The translations under genes and the position numbers were made by a program. From Raffaelea ambrosiae (Eukaryota; Ascomycota; Sordariomycetes; Ophiostomatales; Ophiostomataceae), in assembly GCA_002778195.1 (NCBI GenBank), contig PCDI01000003.1, forward strand, positions 1,154,295 to 1,218,294: 64,000 bases of DNA, written 5' to 3'. This document shows positions 44,498 to 55,064 of this stretch, piece after piece; positions within the stretch are counted from its first letter, which is position 1; each line of letters starts with the position of its first letter. The notes under the pieces are model-generated. The model saw only the letters and a list, made by a program, of their open reading frames with translations, was not told the origin of the DNA and searched no databases.

Positions 44498-45004
44498 ATG
44501 CTGCCTGGCTCTGGGCCTTGGGGGTTCTCTGCTATTATTACAATTCCCCCCTTGTATCCATCCCCCCTCCCATTCGTCTTTTCTTGTTCTGTCGCTTCTT
44601 TTTCGGAGACAAACCCATTTCCTATTTTCACCCCGAACCCGTATTCGGATTCCTGCACCATTTTAGGCCGGTTTCCAGGCGGTATTCCAGGCAGTATTCC
44701 AGGCATTCCCGGCGGCATTCCAGGCGTATTCCGGAAGGCATCCCGGCAGTATCTTACTGCGAGCGGCATTCTAAGCCAATCCTGCAGTCCGGACAGCAAG
44801 CGAGGACCACATCTCGTTGTTGCCGGTGCCTGCGCGAAAGAAGCACTAGCATTGACGGGTCATTGCCGCCGCCATGAACAGCAACGAAACGCCACCGCAG
44901 GCGGGTGGCCACCAGGCGACGGACTCCGCGGGCAGGCAGCGGACAACGACACTGCGGCGGTCGTGCGAGGCCTGCAGGGCCGTCAAGGCCAGGTGTGTTG
45001 TTGA
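44498..45004 (+). other. Upstream open frame overlapping the transcription-factor start
   Basis: An ATG at 44498 (context TTCATGC) opens a 168-codon frame that runs past the main start at 44874 in another frame and ends at 45004. It begins MLPGSGPWGF and includes RFPGGIPGSIPGIPGG. If the transcript starts upstream of 44498, this would depress translation of the main frame. The transcription start is unknown, so it may be irrelevant. Confidence 0.35.
44670..44755 (+). repeat. Degenerate 12-15-base tandem repeat in a 5' leader
   Basis: Six or seven imperfect copies of a unit like GTATTCCAGGCA lie 120-200 bases before the start at 44874. In one frame they read as Gly-Ile-Pro-Gly repeats within an upstream open frame. 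Confidence 0.7.
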
Positions 45005-47915
45005 GCCGGTCGAGTCCGCCGATCAGCAACGCTGCTGTAAGAGGTAAGTGTCTCTGTGTGTCTGCCAGATATGCGGCTGGCTGTTGGCGTCGTTTCTTCT
45101 TTTGTTTGTGCCACCCTTGCCGGACTGTCGGAACAACCACCCCCTACGGCGGATACTACCGTTTCTCCATAGCACAAGAAAGCGGAGGGTCAGCCTTGCT
45201 AACCTTGCGTGATTACTGTTCAGGTGCCGGAACCATGGTCTAGACTGTGTGTTTGAAAATGCGCTGGCCCGTCCGAAGAAGCTTCGCTACTCTGCGTAAG
45301 TGAAGAAACCCCCCCCCCCCCCAAGAAAACTCTCTGTATGGCTGGCAGTTGCAGCTACTTCTACGGCTACTCTATCCTCTTTCTGAAGCTCTCTTCCCCC
45401 CTTTCCCTGTGTCTGGCTCCGTGCTCGCAATATGACGTGCTGACTGTGGCCCCGTTCAGCCGGACTCGCGTCAAGGATGTAGAGGAGAAGCTCGACGGGC
45501 TGATCGCCTTGATCTCCGCCCGCAAAGAGGCGGCGTCCCAGGCGGCTGCTCCAGCGGCCACCCCCGAAGTAGAGACACCGACAGCACTATCACAGCTTCC
45601 GGCTTCAACAGTACCGGCGTCGACCTCGGCGTCTATCCCGGCCCAGCTCCCGATCGGAGCCATTAGCTTGCCTGTCTCTTCAGGCGCACCGATTCCGTTC
45701 CCTCACAGCAACACTGTCCCGCATGTCCCCATCTATGGGGCGGTTCCCCAGAAGGGGCAGTTTTCGAGCCCTTTCCCGGTGCCAGTAGCCATGGACTTTT
45801 CGTTTGACGAGGCAGCCTTTGTCTCTCAGCCTTCGAACCCTCCGAGCCAAATGCAGCTTTCAGCCCCCCACCCCTTTTCTGCTCAGCCTTTTGATGTCAT
45901 TGATCGGGGCGTCATCGGCGAGGATCTGGCACAACTTCTGCTGGCAGACTTTGCCATGAACGTCGAACAGCACTTCCCCTTTGTTCTCCTGCCTCCATGT
46001 GTCACATTGACCACGATGCGGCGAGAACGGCCCTTCCTTCTGCTGGCTGTGCTTGCTGTCTGTGCCGATACTCCTCTGCAGTCCACGCTCGCTCTCGAGT
46101 TCCGCAAGAGCCTCGCCTACGCGATGATTGTGGAGTCCAAGAGCAGCCTTGACCTGCTCCAGGGCCTGCTCATATTCTGTGTCTGGTAAGCACCAACGGC
46201 ATCATGCATTCTTCAGTTACCGCGCTGGACCACTACGGACCAAGGCTGACGTGAGTGGAATCATAGGCACCATCGGTATTTCAAACCATTCAGCAGCCAG
46301 CTGTACCAGCTGTCGCAGATCGCGGTAACCATGGCCATCGATCTCGACCTGTCCAAGGCAACGGAATCCTTGCTCACAGCCGGACCTGTGAATCAACATG
46401 CAGCCAGCAAGTTTGCCCAGACAGACGAAATGAGCGATGAGATCGAGCGGGCTCGCACATACCTGGGCACGTACTGCCTCTCTGCAAACGTGGCCATGGC
46501 CCACCGCAAACCGACACACTTCAAGTACGACCGCAAGATTGAACAGGTCTACAAGTTTCTGTCGTCGGCACACGATGTCCCGTCAGACTCGCTTCTGATG
46601 CCGTACCACATTCGCGTCCGCAAACTGGCAGAAGACGTAGAACGCGTTTTCTGTGCTGGCGACCCGGCAGGTCTGTCGATTATGGACGAGAGGTACATCG
46701 AAACGATGATCAAAGACTTTGAACGGCAATACGATCAGATCAGGATGTCTATGTCTACAGAAGCGTGGAACAATGGTATGGACATGGGCCTTCTTCTCTT
46801 GTGAACTTTTTTTCTGCTCCGCGAATACCCGCTGACAACCACTCCCACCCCCCCCCCCCCCCCCCACAGTCTCGCTCAAATGTGCCATGCTCTACCTACC
46901 CGTTCTGATCTACGAGGTTGGACTGCGGGTTCCGGCAGGACACAGAGCGATTGTTGAGGAGTCGCCATCGACTGTCTGCTGCAGCTGGTGCACGTCCAAC
47001 ACGCGGCTGGCCATCATCATCAAATGCCTGCGGTCGGCTCAAGAGTACATCAACACGTATCTGAATATGCCCAAGCCGGTCTTCAAGTACTCCACAATCA
47101 TGGGAGTCAGCCGGCACATCGACTGCCTGTTGGTGCTGACGCGGGCCAGCATCGGGTTCGACACGAAACAATTCCAGCTTGCCAATTCGGCGAGCGAATG
47201 CGCCAACCTGGTCGAAGCCGCCAATGTGCCGTTGTATCTGGAGATGTCGGAGCGCAAGATGGGCGAGCTGGCTGTGCCGCGGGACGGCCAAAACGCGGCG
47301 GCCAACCGGGAGCTGTTTGAGAGGCAGGATCACTTTTGGAAGATGCAGCAAATTTTCAAGTTTAGCATCGTGTGGTATCACAAGCATGTGCCGATCAAGC
47401 CCAATGCGACGATTGACGACAGCGTCAGGATTGGCGAGATCTCGGCCAAGGAGAACTCAAAGTTGAGCGTGTCGGCGATGTCGTTCCTCAGCGAGGGTGC
47501 GACCATGTCGGCGGCGGCGTGCAACTTCTCGCGGATCTTTGAGCCCGAACCGGACTGCACGGGCGAGACGGTGATGAGGGACATGTGGGACAGAATCCGC
47601 GAGTGCGAAGAGACCATGAGTATGGATAAGAGCCTTTGGAGCTACGAAGTCAAGGACAACTGTTCCTCCTCCTCCGCGACGAAAGCGCCGGCCGGGCCTT
47701 CGGCAACGCCATCAGGATCGACGTCCGCCTCGGCCTCTGGCACACCCTCTGCGTCGGCATCGGGGTCGACTTCGACAGAAGAGCTCGGCTTCGAGGTACC
47801 ATCCGGCTGGGGCACCGGCCAGCAGCAGCCGGAACTGCAACCAGAACTGCAGACCGATCTCTGGGCAAGCTTGACCACACAGCCGTCGTCCATATCGTCA
47901 TGGTTTGATTTATGA
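44874..47915 (+). CDS. Zn2Cys6 binuclear-cluster transcription factor
   Basis: Five exons, 44874..45043, 45224..45295, 45460..46185, 46267..46775 and 46870..47915, give 840 residues. Every join keeps the frame (donors GTAAGT, GTAAGT, GTAAGC, GTATGG). The DNA-binding cluster is C31-x2-C34-x6-C41-x13-C55-x2-C58-x6-C65 (SCEACRAVKARC then CKRCRNHGLDC), split by intron 1; the 13-residue central loop is on the long side. A short coiled coil follows (RVKDVEEKLDGLIALISARK), as in dimeric members. The middle region has the usual fungal regulatory-domain words, for example CVWHHRYFKPFSSQLYQLSQ. The C terminus is Ser/Thr/Gln-rich and acidic, probably activating. The target is unknown and no neighbouring pathway suggests one. 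Confidence 0.9.
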
Positions 47916-48517
47916 TAAAGGTTGTGCGTTTACAGAATCTTGCAAAATTTGGTGGCGTGTTGAGTGACTGGGTTATGGTGCGTGCTGTGGATGGACGATA
48001 ATACTTCTCTTCATGTATCTGTTTTGGGGCGAGGTTGGGGATTTGGGAAGAAAGGAAAAAAAGGGACAGCTTCGGTGGGCGTTTTCTTCTTCTTTCTTTT
48101 TCTTTTCATTTCGGCATTGGATCTCTTTTTTGACTATTTTTCCTCTTCTTTTTCACTTGGGGTTTGCTAGGATGCAGCATGAAATAGGGTGTGGTTCGGT
48201 TTATGTCTCTTCTTTTTCTAGTTCATTGCATCGCTATGGTTTCTTGGGTGGAAACAACATCCCGACTCACATAACAACTTCTCTTCCTCTCCCTCTTGCT
48301 TTGTCCGGCTCGGTTTCGCGGCCCCTTACCGCAGAAACAAGGCCCAGACACTGTATAATTCAATATAGATTTTCCCCCCCCTCTGTCTGGTAACATCCAG
48401 CAATAGAACAAGTGGTGAACACAAATGACACTTGCAGAACGAAACAGAAAGCGAACGACAAATAAAAAAGGAGGAAACCAAAAAAATTCATTCAAAACTA
48501 TGCTTATCATCCAACGC
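47916..48517. other. Convergent 3' region, Zn2Cys6 factor / NDE1
   Basis: About 600 T-rich bases (48090-48160) between two converging genes. No gene or notable repeat seen. Confidence 0.45.
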
Positions 48518-50974
48518 CTAGTAGCTCATCAAGTCTGCCGTGCGTGTTAGCAGGGAGAACCCAACGCATGTCTCGGGTGAGAATCCAAGGGAGAGGGAAA
48601 AAAAAAAAAAAAGAAAAAGAAAAGTCTTACCTCGTCCAAATAGACCACGCTTGGCCCAGTCCATCATCAGCAGAATGCGCGTCCGCAGACTCACGCTCTC
48701 GGCAAAGTACACGCTCCGCCAGGCATACACGGCCCACAGACCGCCCGTCAGGCTGTAGCCGCCCCAGTCGAAGACGGCCGAGTTGCCAATGTAGGCCAGG
48801 CTGCCCAGGTGCTTGTACTCAAAGGCCTTGTACACGGCGGCGTCCAGGTCGCCGTCCTGGATGTCGTTGGCGAACAGGCCCGGGGCGGCGCGGGCCATCT
48901 TGTTGAACTTGTGGGCCAGGTACTGGCCCTGCTGGTGGGCGCGCTGGGCGGTGGCGGGCAGGCTGGTCAGCTTGCTGTCGATCTGCTTGAGCAGCTCGCG
49001 CAGCTCGCCCATGTCGAGGGTGCCGCTCTGGTCCTTGTCGAACTCGGCAAACAGCTTGTCGAGCCGGCGCAGGTGGGTGACGGCCTGGGGGAAGCGCTTC
49101 TTGACGTCGGCGGCCACGAGGCGCCAGTCGGCAAAGTGGATCTCCAGCGTCTCGGGGTCCTTGCCGTGCTTCCAGGCCAGGTTGCGCATAAAGGTGATGA
49201 TGTGGTCGGCGACGTTGTTCTGGACGGTGCTGCAGTCGCCGATGGCGTAGACGTCGCCGAGGGGCGCGCCGCGCAGGCGCAGGTGCGAGTCGGTCTCGAG
49301 GGCGTGGCGGTTCTTCTGCGAGGCCGGGCCCAGCTTGGCGGCCAGGCGCTGGCAGAACTCGGTCTGGGAGACGCCGGTGGACCACAGACACAGGCCGGTG
49401 GGCAGCTCCTTGGTGATGGTCTCGCCCTTGTCGTTGCGCTGCGTGAAGATGATGCGGTCGGGCCGGACCTCGGCGACGCGCGAGTTGGTCAGCACCTCGA
49501 CCTGGTCGCGCGCGAAGCGCTCCTCGGCATAGCGCGACACGGCCTCGTCGTACGTGTTGAGGATGTGGCTGCGGCTCTGGATCAGGTGGACGGAGATCTC
49601 GTTGCGCAGCAGGCGCGGGAAGTGCGCGGGCAGGTCCTCGTTGAGCATGTCGTACAGCTCGGCGGCAAACTCGACGCCGGTGGGCCCGCCGCCGCTGACG
49701 ACAAAGGACAGCAGGCGCTTGCGCTCGTCGTCGGGGGTGGTGGGCAGGCAGGCGAGCTCGAGGTTCTGGACGACCTTGTTGCGGATCTTGCGGGCGTCGT
49801 CAATGTCCTTGAGGAAGTGGCAGTTCTCGAGGCCCTTGACGCCGTGCGGGTTGGTCACGGAGCCGACGCCGATGACGAGCTTGTCGTAGGGCACGTAAAA
49901 GTGCTCGGTCTCGCCGTCGGGCCCCTCCTGCGACACCTCCACCAGCTTGTAGGAGAAGTCGACGTCCTCGGCGCGCGCGCGCAGGAAATGGCCGTGGACG
50001 TGCGCCATGATGCGCCGGATGGGCTCGACCAGGGAGGTCAGCTCGAGCGTGCCGACGGTGGCGGACGGCAGCATGGGCGTGAACAAAAAGTAGTTGGTCG
50101 GCGAGATGAGCGTGATGTGGTAGTCGTCGGGCTGCAGCTCCTTGAGCATGGCCACGCTGCCCCAGCCGCTGCCGAGGATGACCAGCTTGGGCTTGTCCTT
50201 GGTGCGGCGCTTCTCCTCGCAGTCGTCGTCGTCGATCTGGACCTCGTACAGCGGCAGGTTCTTGGGGCCGCCCCGGCGCGGGTTGAGCGCCAGGTTGGAC
50301 ACGTCGATCTCCTCGTGCTCGCCCGAGTCCTTGTACGTGGTGGCGTCGTAGGCAAAGAAGGCAAGCACGGCCAGGAGAATGAAGGCAACGGAGCCGCCCA
50401 GCCAGGTGAAGGTGCGGTACAGGAAGGTGGCGAAAGCGGAGCGCTTCTTGGGGGTCGGCGGCAGCGGCGGCGGCGAGGAGGAGGAGGAGGAGGAGGAGGA
50501 GGCGGTGGTGGTGGCCGTCGAGGGGTCAGGCTTGGTCGAGGCGCGGCGGACGAAAGACGGCGAACAAGAAGCTGCTGCGAGGGAGCTCTGGATCTTGGGA
50601 GACACCGCCGCTACTCTGTTGTTGGAGAAAATGAAAGCTTGCTGGACAAGTGAAGAAGAAGGCGCCTGGCGGCCGAGACGCCGGCTCGAGGAGGAGGAGG
50701 AGGAGGAGGAGGAGAACGGCAGCGGCGCCTGGCGAGGGAGCAGGACAGAGAAGGGTCGGCGGCTCGGCTGCCGAAGCTGAGGCACCAAGGGCCGACATGT
50801 AGACAGCACGGGGCTGGTGGAGCTAGCTGGCGACGGCAACGAGGCAGAAGCTGCAGAAGCTGCAGAAGCTGCAGCAGCCAGACGCAGACCAGCAGCCGCA
50901 GCAGCAGCAGCTCCCGAGCTGGCGGCACGGCGGACAGCGCCGGCCCGGGCCAGCGACGAGACGGCGACGGGCAT
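48518..50974 (-). CDS. nde-1: External alternative NADH dehydrogenase with EF hand
   Basis: Two exons, 50974..48631 and 48534..48518, give 786 residues; the last exon is 17 bases, coding DLMSY after the split Asp codon. The donor is GTAAGA, the branch site GCTAAC and the acceptor GGCAG. A long Ala/Ser/Arg-rich N terminus (presequence, with Ser runs) leads to a membrane segment near residues 190-212 (FILLAVLAFFAYDAT). The FAD motif VILGSGWGSVAMLKEL is at about 262, the NADH motif VVSGGGPTGVEFAAEL at about 423, and an EF hand EFDKDQSGTLDMGELREL at about 641-658. It oxidises cytosolic NADH at the outer face of the inner mitochondrial membrane and passes electrons to ubiquinone without pumping protons. 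The EF hand points to calcium control, as in the Neurospora enzyme. Confidence 0.94.
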   Translation of the reverse strand: MPVAVSSLARAGAVRRAASSGAAAAAAAGLRLAAAASAASAASASLPSPASSTSPVLSTCRPLVPQLRQPSRRPFSVLLPRQAPLPFSSSSSSSSSSRRLGRQAPSSSLVQQAFIFSNNRVAAVSPKIQSSLAAASCSPSFVRRASTKPDPSTATTTASSSSSSSSSPPPLPPTPKKRSAFATFLYRTFTWLGGSVAFILLAVLAFFAYDATTYKDSGEHEEIDVSNLALNPRRGGPKNLPLYEVQIDDDDCEEKRRTKDKPKLVILGSGWGSVAMLKELQPDDYHITLISPTNYFLFTPMLPSATVGTLELTSLVEPIRRIMAHVHGHFLRARAEDVDFSYKLVEVSQEGPDGETEHFYVPYDKLVIGVGSVTNPHGVKGLENCHFLKDIDDARKIRNKVVQNLELACLPTTPDDERKRLLSFVVSGGGPTGVEFAAELYDMLNEDLPAHFPRLLRNEISVHLIQSRSHILNTYDEAVSRYAEERFARDQVEVLTNSRVAEVRPDRIIFTQRNDKGETITKELPTGLCLWSTGVSQTEFCQRLAAKLGPASQKNRHALETDSHLRLRGAPLGDVYAIGDCSTVQNNVADHIITFMRNLAWKHGKDPETLEIHFADWRLVAADVKKRFPQAVTHLRRLDKLFAEFDKDQSGTLDMGELRELLKQIDSKLTSLPATAQRAHQQGQYLAHKFNKMARAAPGLFANDIQDGDLDAAVYKAFEYKHLGSLAYIGNSAVFDWGGYSLTGGLWAVYAWRSVYFAESVSLRTRILLMMDWAKRGLFGRGKTFLFLFFFFSLSLGFSPETCVGFSLLTRTADLMSY

Positions 50975-53104
50975 TGGACGACGCGGCGGTGTTGGTCGTG
51001 TTAGCTGGAGTCGCGAAGTGGCCAATTGCGACAGGGAACGGGCAGATTCGATGCCGGTGCAGATGGGAGAGAGAAAGGGGGAGAGACAGAGAGAGAAACG
51101 AGTTGCGCCGTGTTATCTCTGCGCCATCGACGACGATCTGCAGCTCGTGCGACCCACGACGAGGCGAGAGAAGCAGGGGGGGGGTGCAGCAAAACGAGGC
51201 AATAAGCGACGAATGATGTCACTGGCCAAGCCAGCCCGTTATCAGATTGTTTGGGAGGGCCCAAGTAGAAAAAGCAAAAACCACTGAAAAGACGGACGAA
51301 AACAGAGTGAGCGAATGGAGCACGGAAAGAGAGAACGGACGAGAAGAACCGCTGGATGTGCTGTCAAAGCATGCCCAGGGAAAAAGGGAGGAGGAAGGAG
51401 AGGAGGAGGGAAGAGGGAAGCGAGATTGGATCCTGCAAACGATCGAGAGGTATTTTCTGGCCTGCAGCGTGCGATGGGCTCCAACGGGGCGGCTTTTGGC
51501 AGAGGCGAGGACGCTGTGCCTATTATCGCGCGCGTGCGATGGCTATGGATCGAGAGCTGTAGCGGGGCGCGCGCTGTGATTGGCGGGCGGGCGACCGTTG
51601 CCTCCCAAGAGTAGAAATAGGGCAGAGGGGTGGCACTGCGTGCAGTGGCGTGCATACGGAGAATACACCGCTACGCGGCCGATCGACTATGTAGCGACAT
51701 ACTATGTACATAGTAGTAGCTCGCTGCGAGTAGAGTAGTACAGGAGCTCACCAGCACCAGCAGCCTGCCAGCACCTGCCAGGCGGCCCATCTGGGCGTGC
51801 CGGTGCAGCCGTCCGTCGCAAACTTCTCCAGTGGAGCCGGCGCTTCTGGGGCGGCACTTAATAAGAGACAGTCGCTCCGATTCGGCGCATCTGGGCCCCC
51901 CCAAGAGAGAGAAAAGCGAGAAAACAGAAAAAAACGAGAGAAAAATAGACAAAAAAAGAGAAAAATAGACAAAAATAGACAAATAGACCGAGAAAAACTG
52001 CTTCAAACGGCAGCGTCACGCCGACTGCGGTATTTTGAGGCGAACTCGACAGAGTAAGGCTTTTGGCAGCTCAGTCTCCCCCTGACTCGTTTCTGTGTGG
52101 CTACCCGGGCGTGGCCTCTGTCAGTCCCTGCCTGTGCATGACACTACCGTGCCGTGAACGAAAGCCAGGGTGCCGCATGAAGCTGAACGACGCCATGAAG
52201 CTGTCAGGCGCGGCGAGCAGAGGCCGTATCAAGAAGGCACGACCGACACACACTTGTCAGCACAGCAGAGCCGCAAAACATCGGAATGCCTCTCGTATTG
52301 CTTTGCCAACACTGCCATGTCCAATGGTCGTCTCCATGGGCATGAATCACCACTGCAGCGAGGAGCTGTCGGCGAGTGGCAAAACAAGCTTTTTTTTTCC
52401 AGAGCTACCTGCATTGACGGTTACCAACGGGTATGACACAGAAATTGCAGCGCCTTTTTGGGTGTTCGTAATGGTAGTCGTCGGGGAATCTCCCGTCTTC
52501 CCTGCTTCATGTCTGACCTGCTTGTCTGACCTGCTTCAATTGGCACTACCGGCTTCTCTCTTTCACCGTGTACAATCGTTCGACCGTACCTGTTTCTAGA
52601 ACAAACATCAATCCTGCACGGATACACCGGCACTCTGATCTCCACCTCCCGCCCCCCTTTCTTCCCAACCCCTCTCTCTTTCAGCGGGCTATTATCCACA
52701 GCCCAGTCCAGCCTGCCCTGACCACCAGCCCTGCCGGGATCCGAAACCACCGACTAGCCCGTCGGTGACTCGTGCTTTTTCCCAGCCCGATTTGTGCTGT
52801 CCCGGGCCTGCCATCGCTAGGGTGTGTTCCCTCTCTGGGCTAGCCTTCACAGGAAGCTTTCCTTTTTCTTTGGTAAGACGGTCTCTCTTTTTTTTTTTTT
52901 CCTTTTTTTTTCCTTTTTTTTGTTCTTTTTTTTGTTCGGCTCTCCGGCGCAGGGCTGTATGCCGCTCGGCCGCCCTCTCCGGCCCGGTCGAAGCTTCCTA
53001 CGTCTCCGTTCGGCGGTCCCCCCCCTCCCCCCCCCACCATTGACAGCGGAAGTGTTAGGTTGAGGACCAGGACCAGCAGCCGTGCCCGCACAGCAACCGC
53101 TGTC
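50975..53104. promoter_or_regulatory. Divergent intergenic region, NDE1 / aminotransferase
   Basis: About 2.1 kb. On the left it is purine-rich (pyrimidine-rich for the NDE1 leader). It contains an ATTGG at 51579-51583, a 16-base palindrome at 51700-51715, A-rich repeats with AAAAATAGAC words (51940-51990), and T runs (52889-52937) before the aminotransferase. No gene was recognised. Confidence 0.45.
51700..51715. repeat. Perfect 16-base palindrome in NDE1 upstream region
   Basis: TACTATGTACATAGTA is self-complementary. It lies in a TAGTAG-rich stretch about 730 bases before the NDE1 start. Function unknown. Confidence 0.6.
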
Positions 53105-53900
53105 ATGACGGCTGCCAAGAGACCGCCTTCTTCTTCGTCTTCTTCTGCTGCCTCCACCATGGCGGACAGGCGCCCCCTCATCAACCTCCTCCGCGGCTGG
53201 CCCGCGCCGTCGACCCTGCCCGCCGACCTCCTCCGCCGGGCCGCCGACGCCGTCCTCACCGGCACCACGACCGGTGGCGGCCCCGACCAGTGGGATTCCG
53301 TCGTGGTGCCCTCGCTCCAGTACGGCGCCGATCCGGGCTACGAGCCTCTGCGCGAGCAGATCGCCGCCATGCTGTACAAGACGTTCGCCTCGTGCGGCGC
53401 GCCCTCTCCGCCTCCGGACCCGGAGCGCATCTGCATCACCGGCGGCGCCTCCCAGAGCATGGCCTGCATCCTGCAGTCGTTCACGGACCCGGCCTACACG
53501 GCGGCCGTCTGGATCGCCGCGCCCTGCTACCACCTGATGTGCCCCATCTTTGAGGACGCCGGGTTCGCGGGGCGGCTGCGCGCCGTGCCCGAGGACGCCC
53601 ACGGGATCGACCTGGACAAGCTGGAAGCCGGGTTCCGCGAGGCCGGCGAGGCCGACCAGCCCCCGCTCTACAAGACCCACCTGGCCGCCACGCACCGCAA
53701 GGCGTACCGGCACGTCGTCTACGTCGTGCCCACATCGTCGAACCCGTCGGGCAAGACCATGCCGCTCGCCCGCCGGCAGGCCCTCGTCCGGCTCGCCCGC
53801 CGCTACGACGTCCTCGTCGTGGCCGACGACGTGTACGACTATCTGCAGTGGAGCGTGGATGCTGATGCTGCTGCTGCCGCCGCCGGAGGCCGGGGTGGCA

Positions 53901-53933
<33 letters not shown>

Positions 53934-54697
53934 GCGTGGACCTCCCGCCTCCGCTGCCGCGCCTGGTCAGCATCGACCTCACGCTCGACGGGGGCGTCTC
54001 GGCCCACAACCATGGCGCCCACGCGCCCTTTGGCCACGCCGTGTCCAACGGGTCCTTCAGCAAGATGATTGCGCCGGGCGTGCGCACGGGCTGGGTCGAG
54101 GGCACCCCGGCGTTTGCGCTGGGGCTGGCCCAGACGGGCAGCACCCGGAGCGGCGGCGCCCCGAGCCAGCTGTGCGCGTCCATGGTGGCCGAGATGATCC
54201 GCAGCGGCGCGCTGGACCGGCATCTGCAGGAGACGGTGCGGCCGGCCCTGCAGAGGCGGCACCGCCGGCTGGCCACGGCCGTGGAGGAGCATCTGGGCGC
54301 CTATGTCGAGATGGAGGTGGGGGGCGTGTCCACGGCGTCGGCTGCATCCTCCGCCGGCAAGGCGGAGGGTCCCCCCGCCTCCTTTGGAGGCTACTTCCTC
54401 TGGCTGCGCCTCCGCCGCGACGACATCGCGGCCGACGACGTCGCCCGGCGCGCCATGGACGACGAGGCGCTCGTCGTCGCGTCCGGCAGCATGTTCCACG
54501 TCAAAGGCGACGAGGCCGCCGTGCCCGCGCTCAACCGCTGCCTGCGCCTGTGCTTCTCCTACGAGGACGAGGACCGCATGGTCGAGGGCGTCCAGCGGCT
54601 GGCACGGGTGCTGCGCGACTGGGACAAGAGGCCGGCCCCCCAGGGAAGGTCGGCCGGCGGCAGGACGAACGAGAGCATGATGGCCACCTTCAAATAG
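53105..54697 (+). CDS. PLP-dependent class I/II aminotransferase
   Basis: Single exon. From the ATG at 53105 it has 530 residues; the in-frame ATG at 53159 sits in a better context (CCACCATGG) and would give 512. Fold-type I marks are LQYGADPGYEPLREQI, the PLP-phosphate loop GGASQSMACIL, the Asn of VPTSSNPSGKT, the Asp of VVADDVYDYL, the Schiff-base Lys in SFSKMIAPGVRTGW (Lys about 320) and the substrate Arg near the C terminus (NRCLRLCFSYE). The pattern is closest to 2-aminoadipate or aromatic aminotransferase-like proteins of fungi. A Gly-rich insert with 11 consecutive Gly follows the Asp motif, probably a surface loop. The amino donor cannot be told from sequence. Confidence 0.88.
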
Positions 54698-55064
54698 GGC
54701 CCTGGATAGAAAAAAAAAGGGTGGAAAGGGACGGAACAAAAGCAAAGCAAAAATCGAGTGTGCAAGGAGCCAAGAAAAGAAAAGAAAAAAAAGAAAAAGG
54801 CCCTACACATCAAACTCAAACAGCATAGAGACACACAAAAACATCCAATCAGAACACACCCCAAGCGCACAGGCAGGCCGCCAACTTGGTGAAAAATGGG
54901 TATCGCTATTTTCCTTGTACTATCCAGGATTGCTCCTTCCATCCAGAACATTTTGCCTCCTAAACGCCTTGACAAGAAACACAATCCATACGTATACAGT
55001 CTCTCTTTCAACCCACCAACCTCGACACACACACACACACACACACACACTCCACCACCACCAC
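54698..55064. other. Convergent 3' region with CA microsatellite
   Basis: It holds A-rich 3' sequence of the aminotransferase and an (AC)13 run at 55025-55050 just beyond the ESA1 stop codon. No gene. Confidence 0.55.

Larger units (their letters stand above)
43806..44873. promoter_or_regulatory. Divergent promoter, RNH203 / Zn2Cys6 factor
   Basis: A 1.07-kb gap. It contains T runs (43832-43848), the ACGCGT box at 43910, an inverted repeat GAGTC/GACTC at 44282-44296, and a leader with a 12-15-base repeat and an overlapping upstream ORF before the transcription-factor start. Confidence 0.45.

Noticed and set aside
48809..50653. 614-codon plus-strand frame opposite NDE1
   Set aside because: Shadow frame of a GC-rich gene; Val/Leu/Gly/Ala repeats without any family resemblance.
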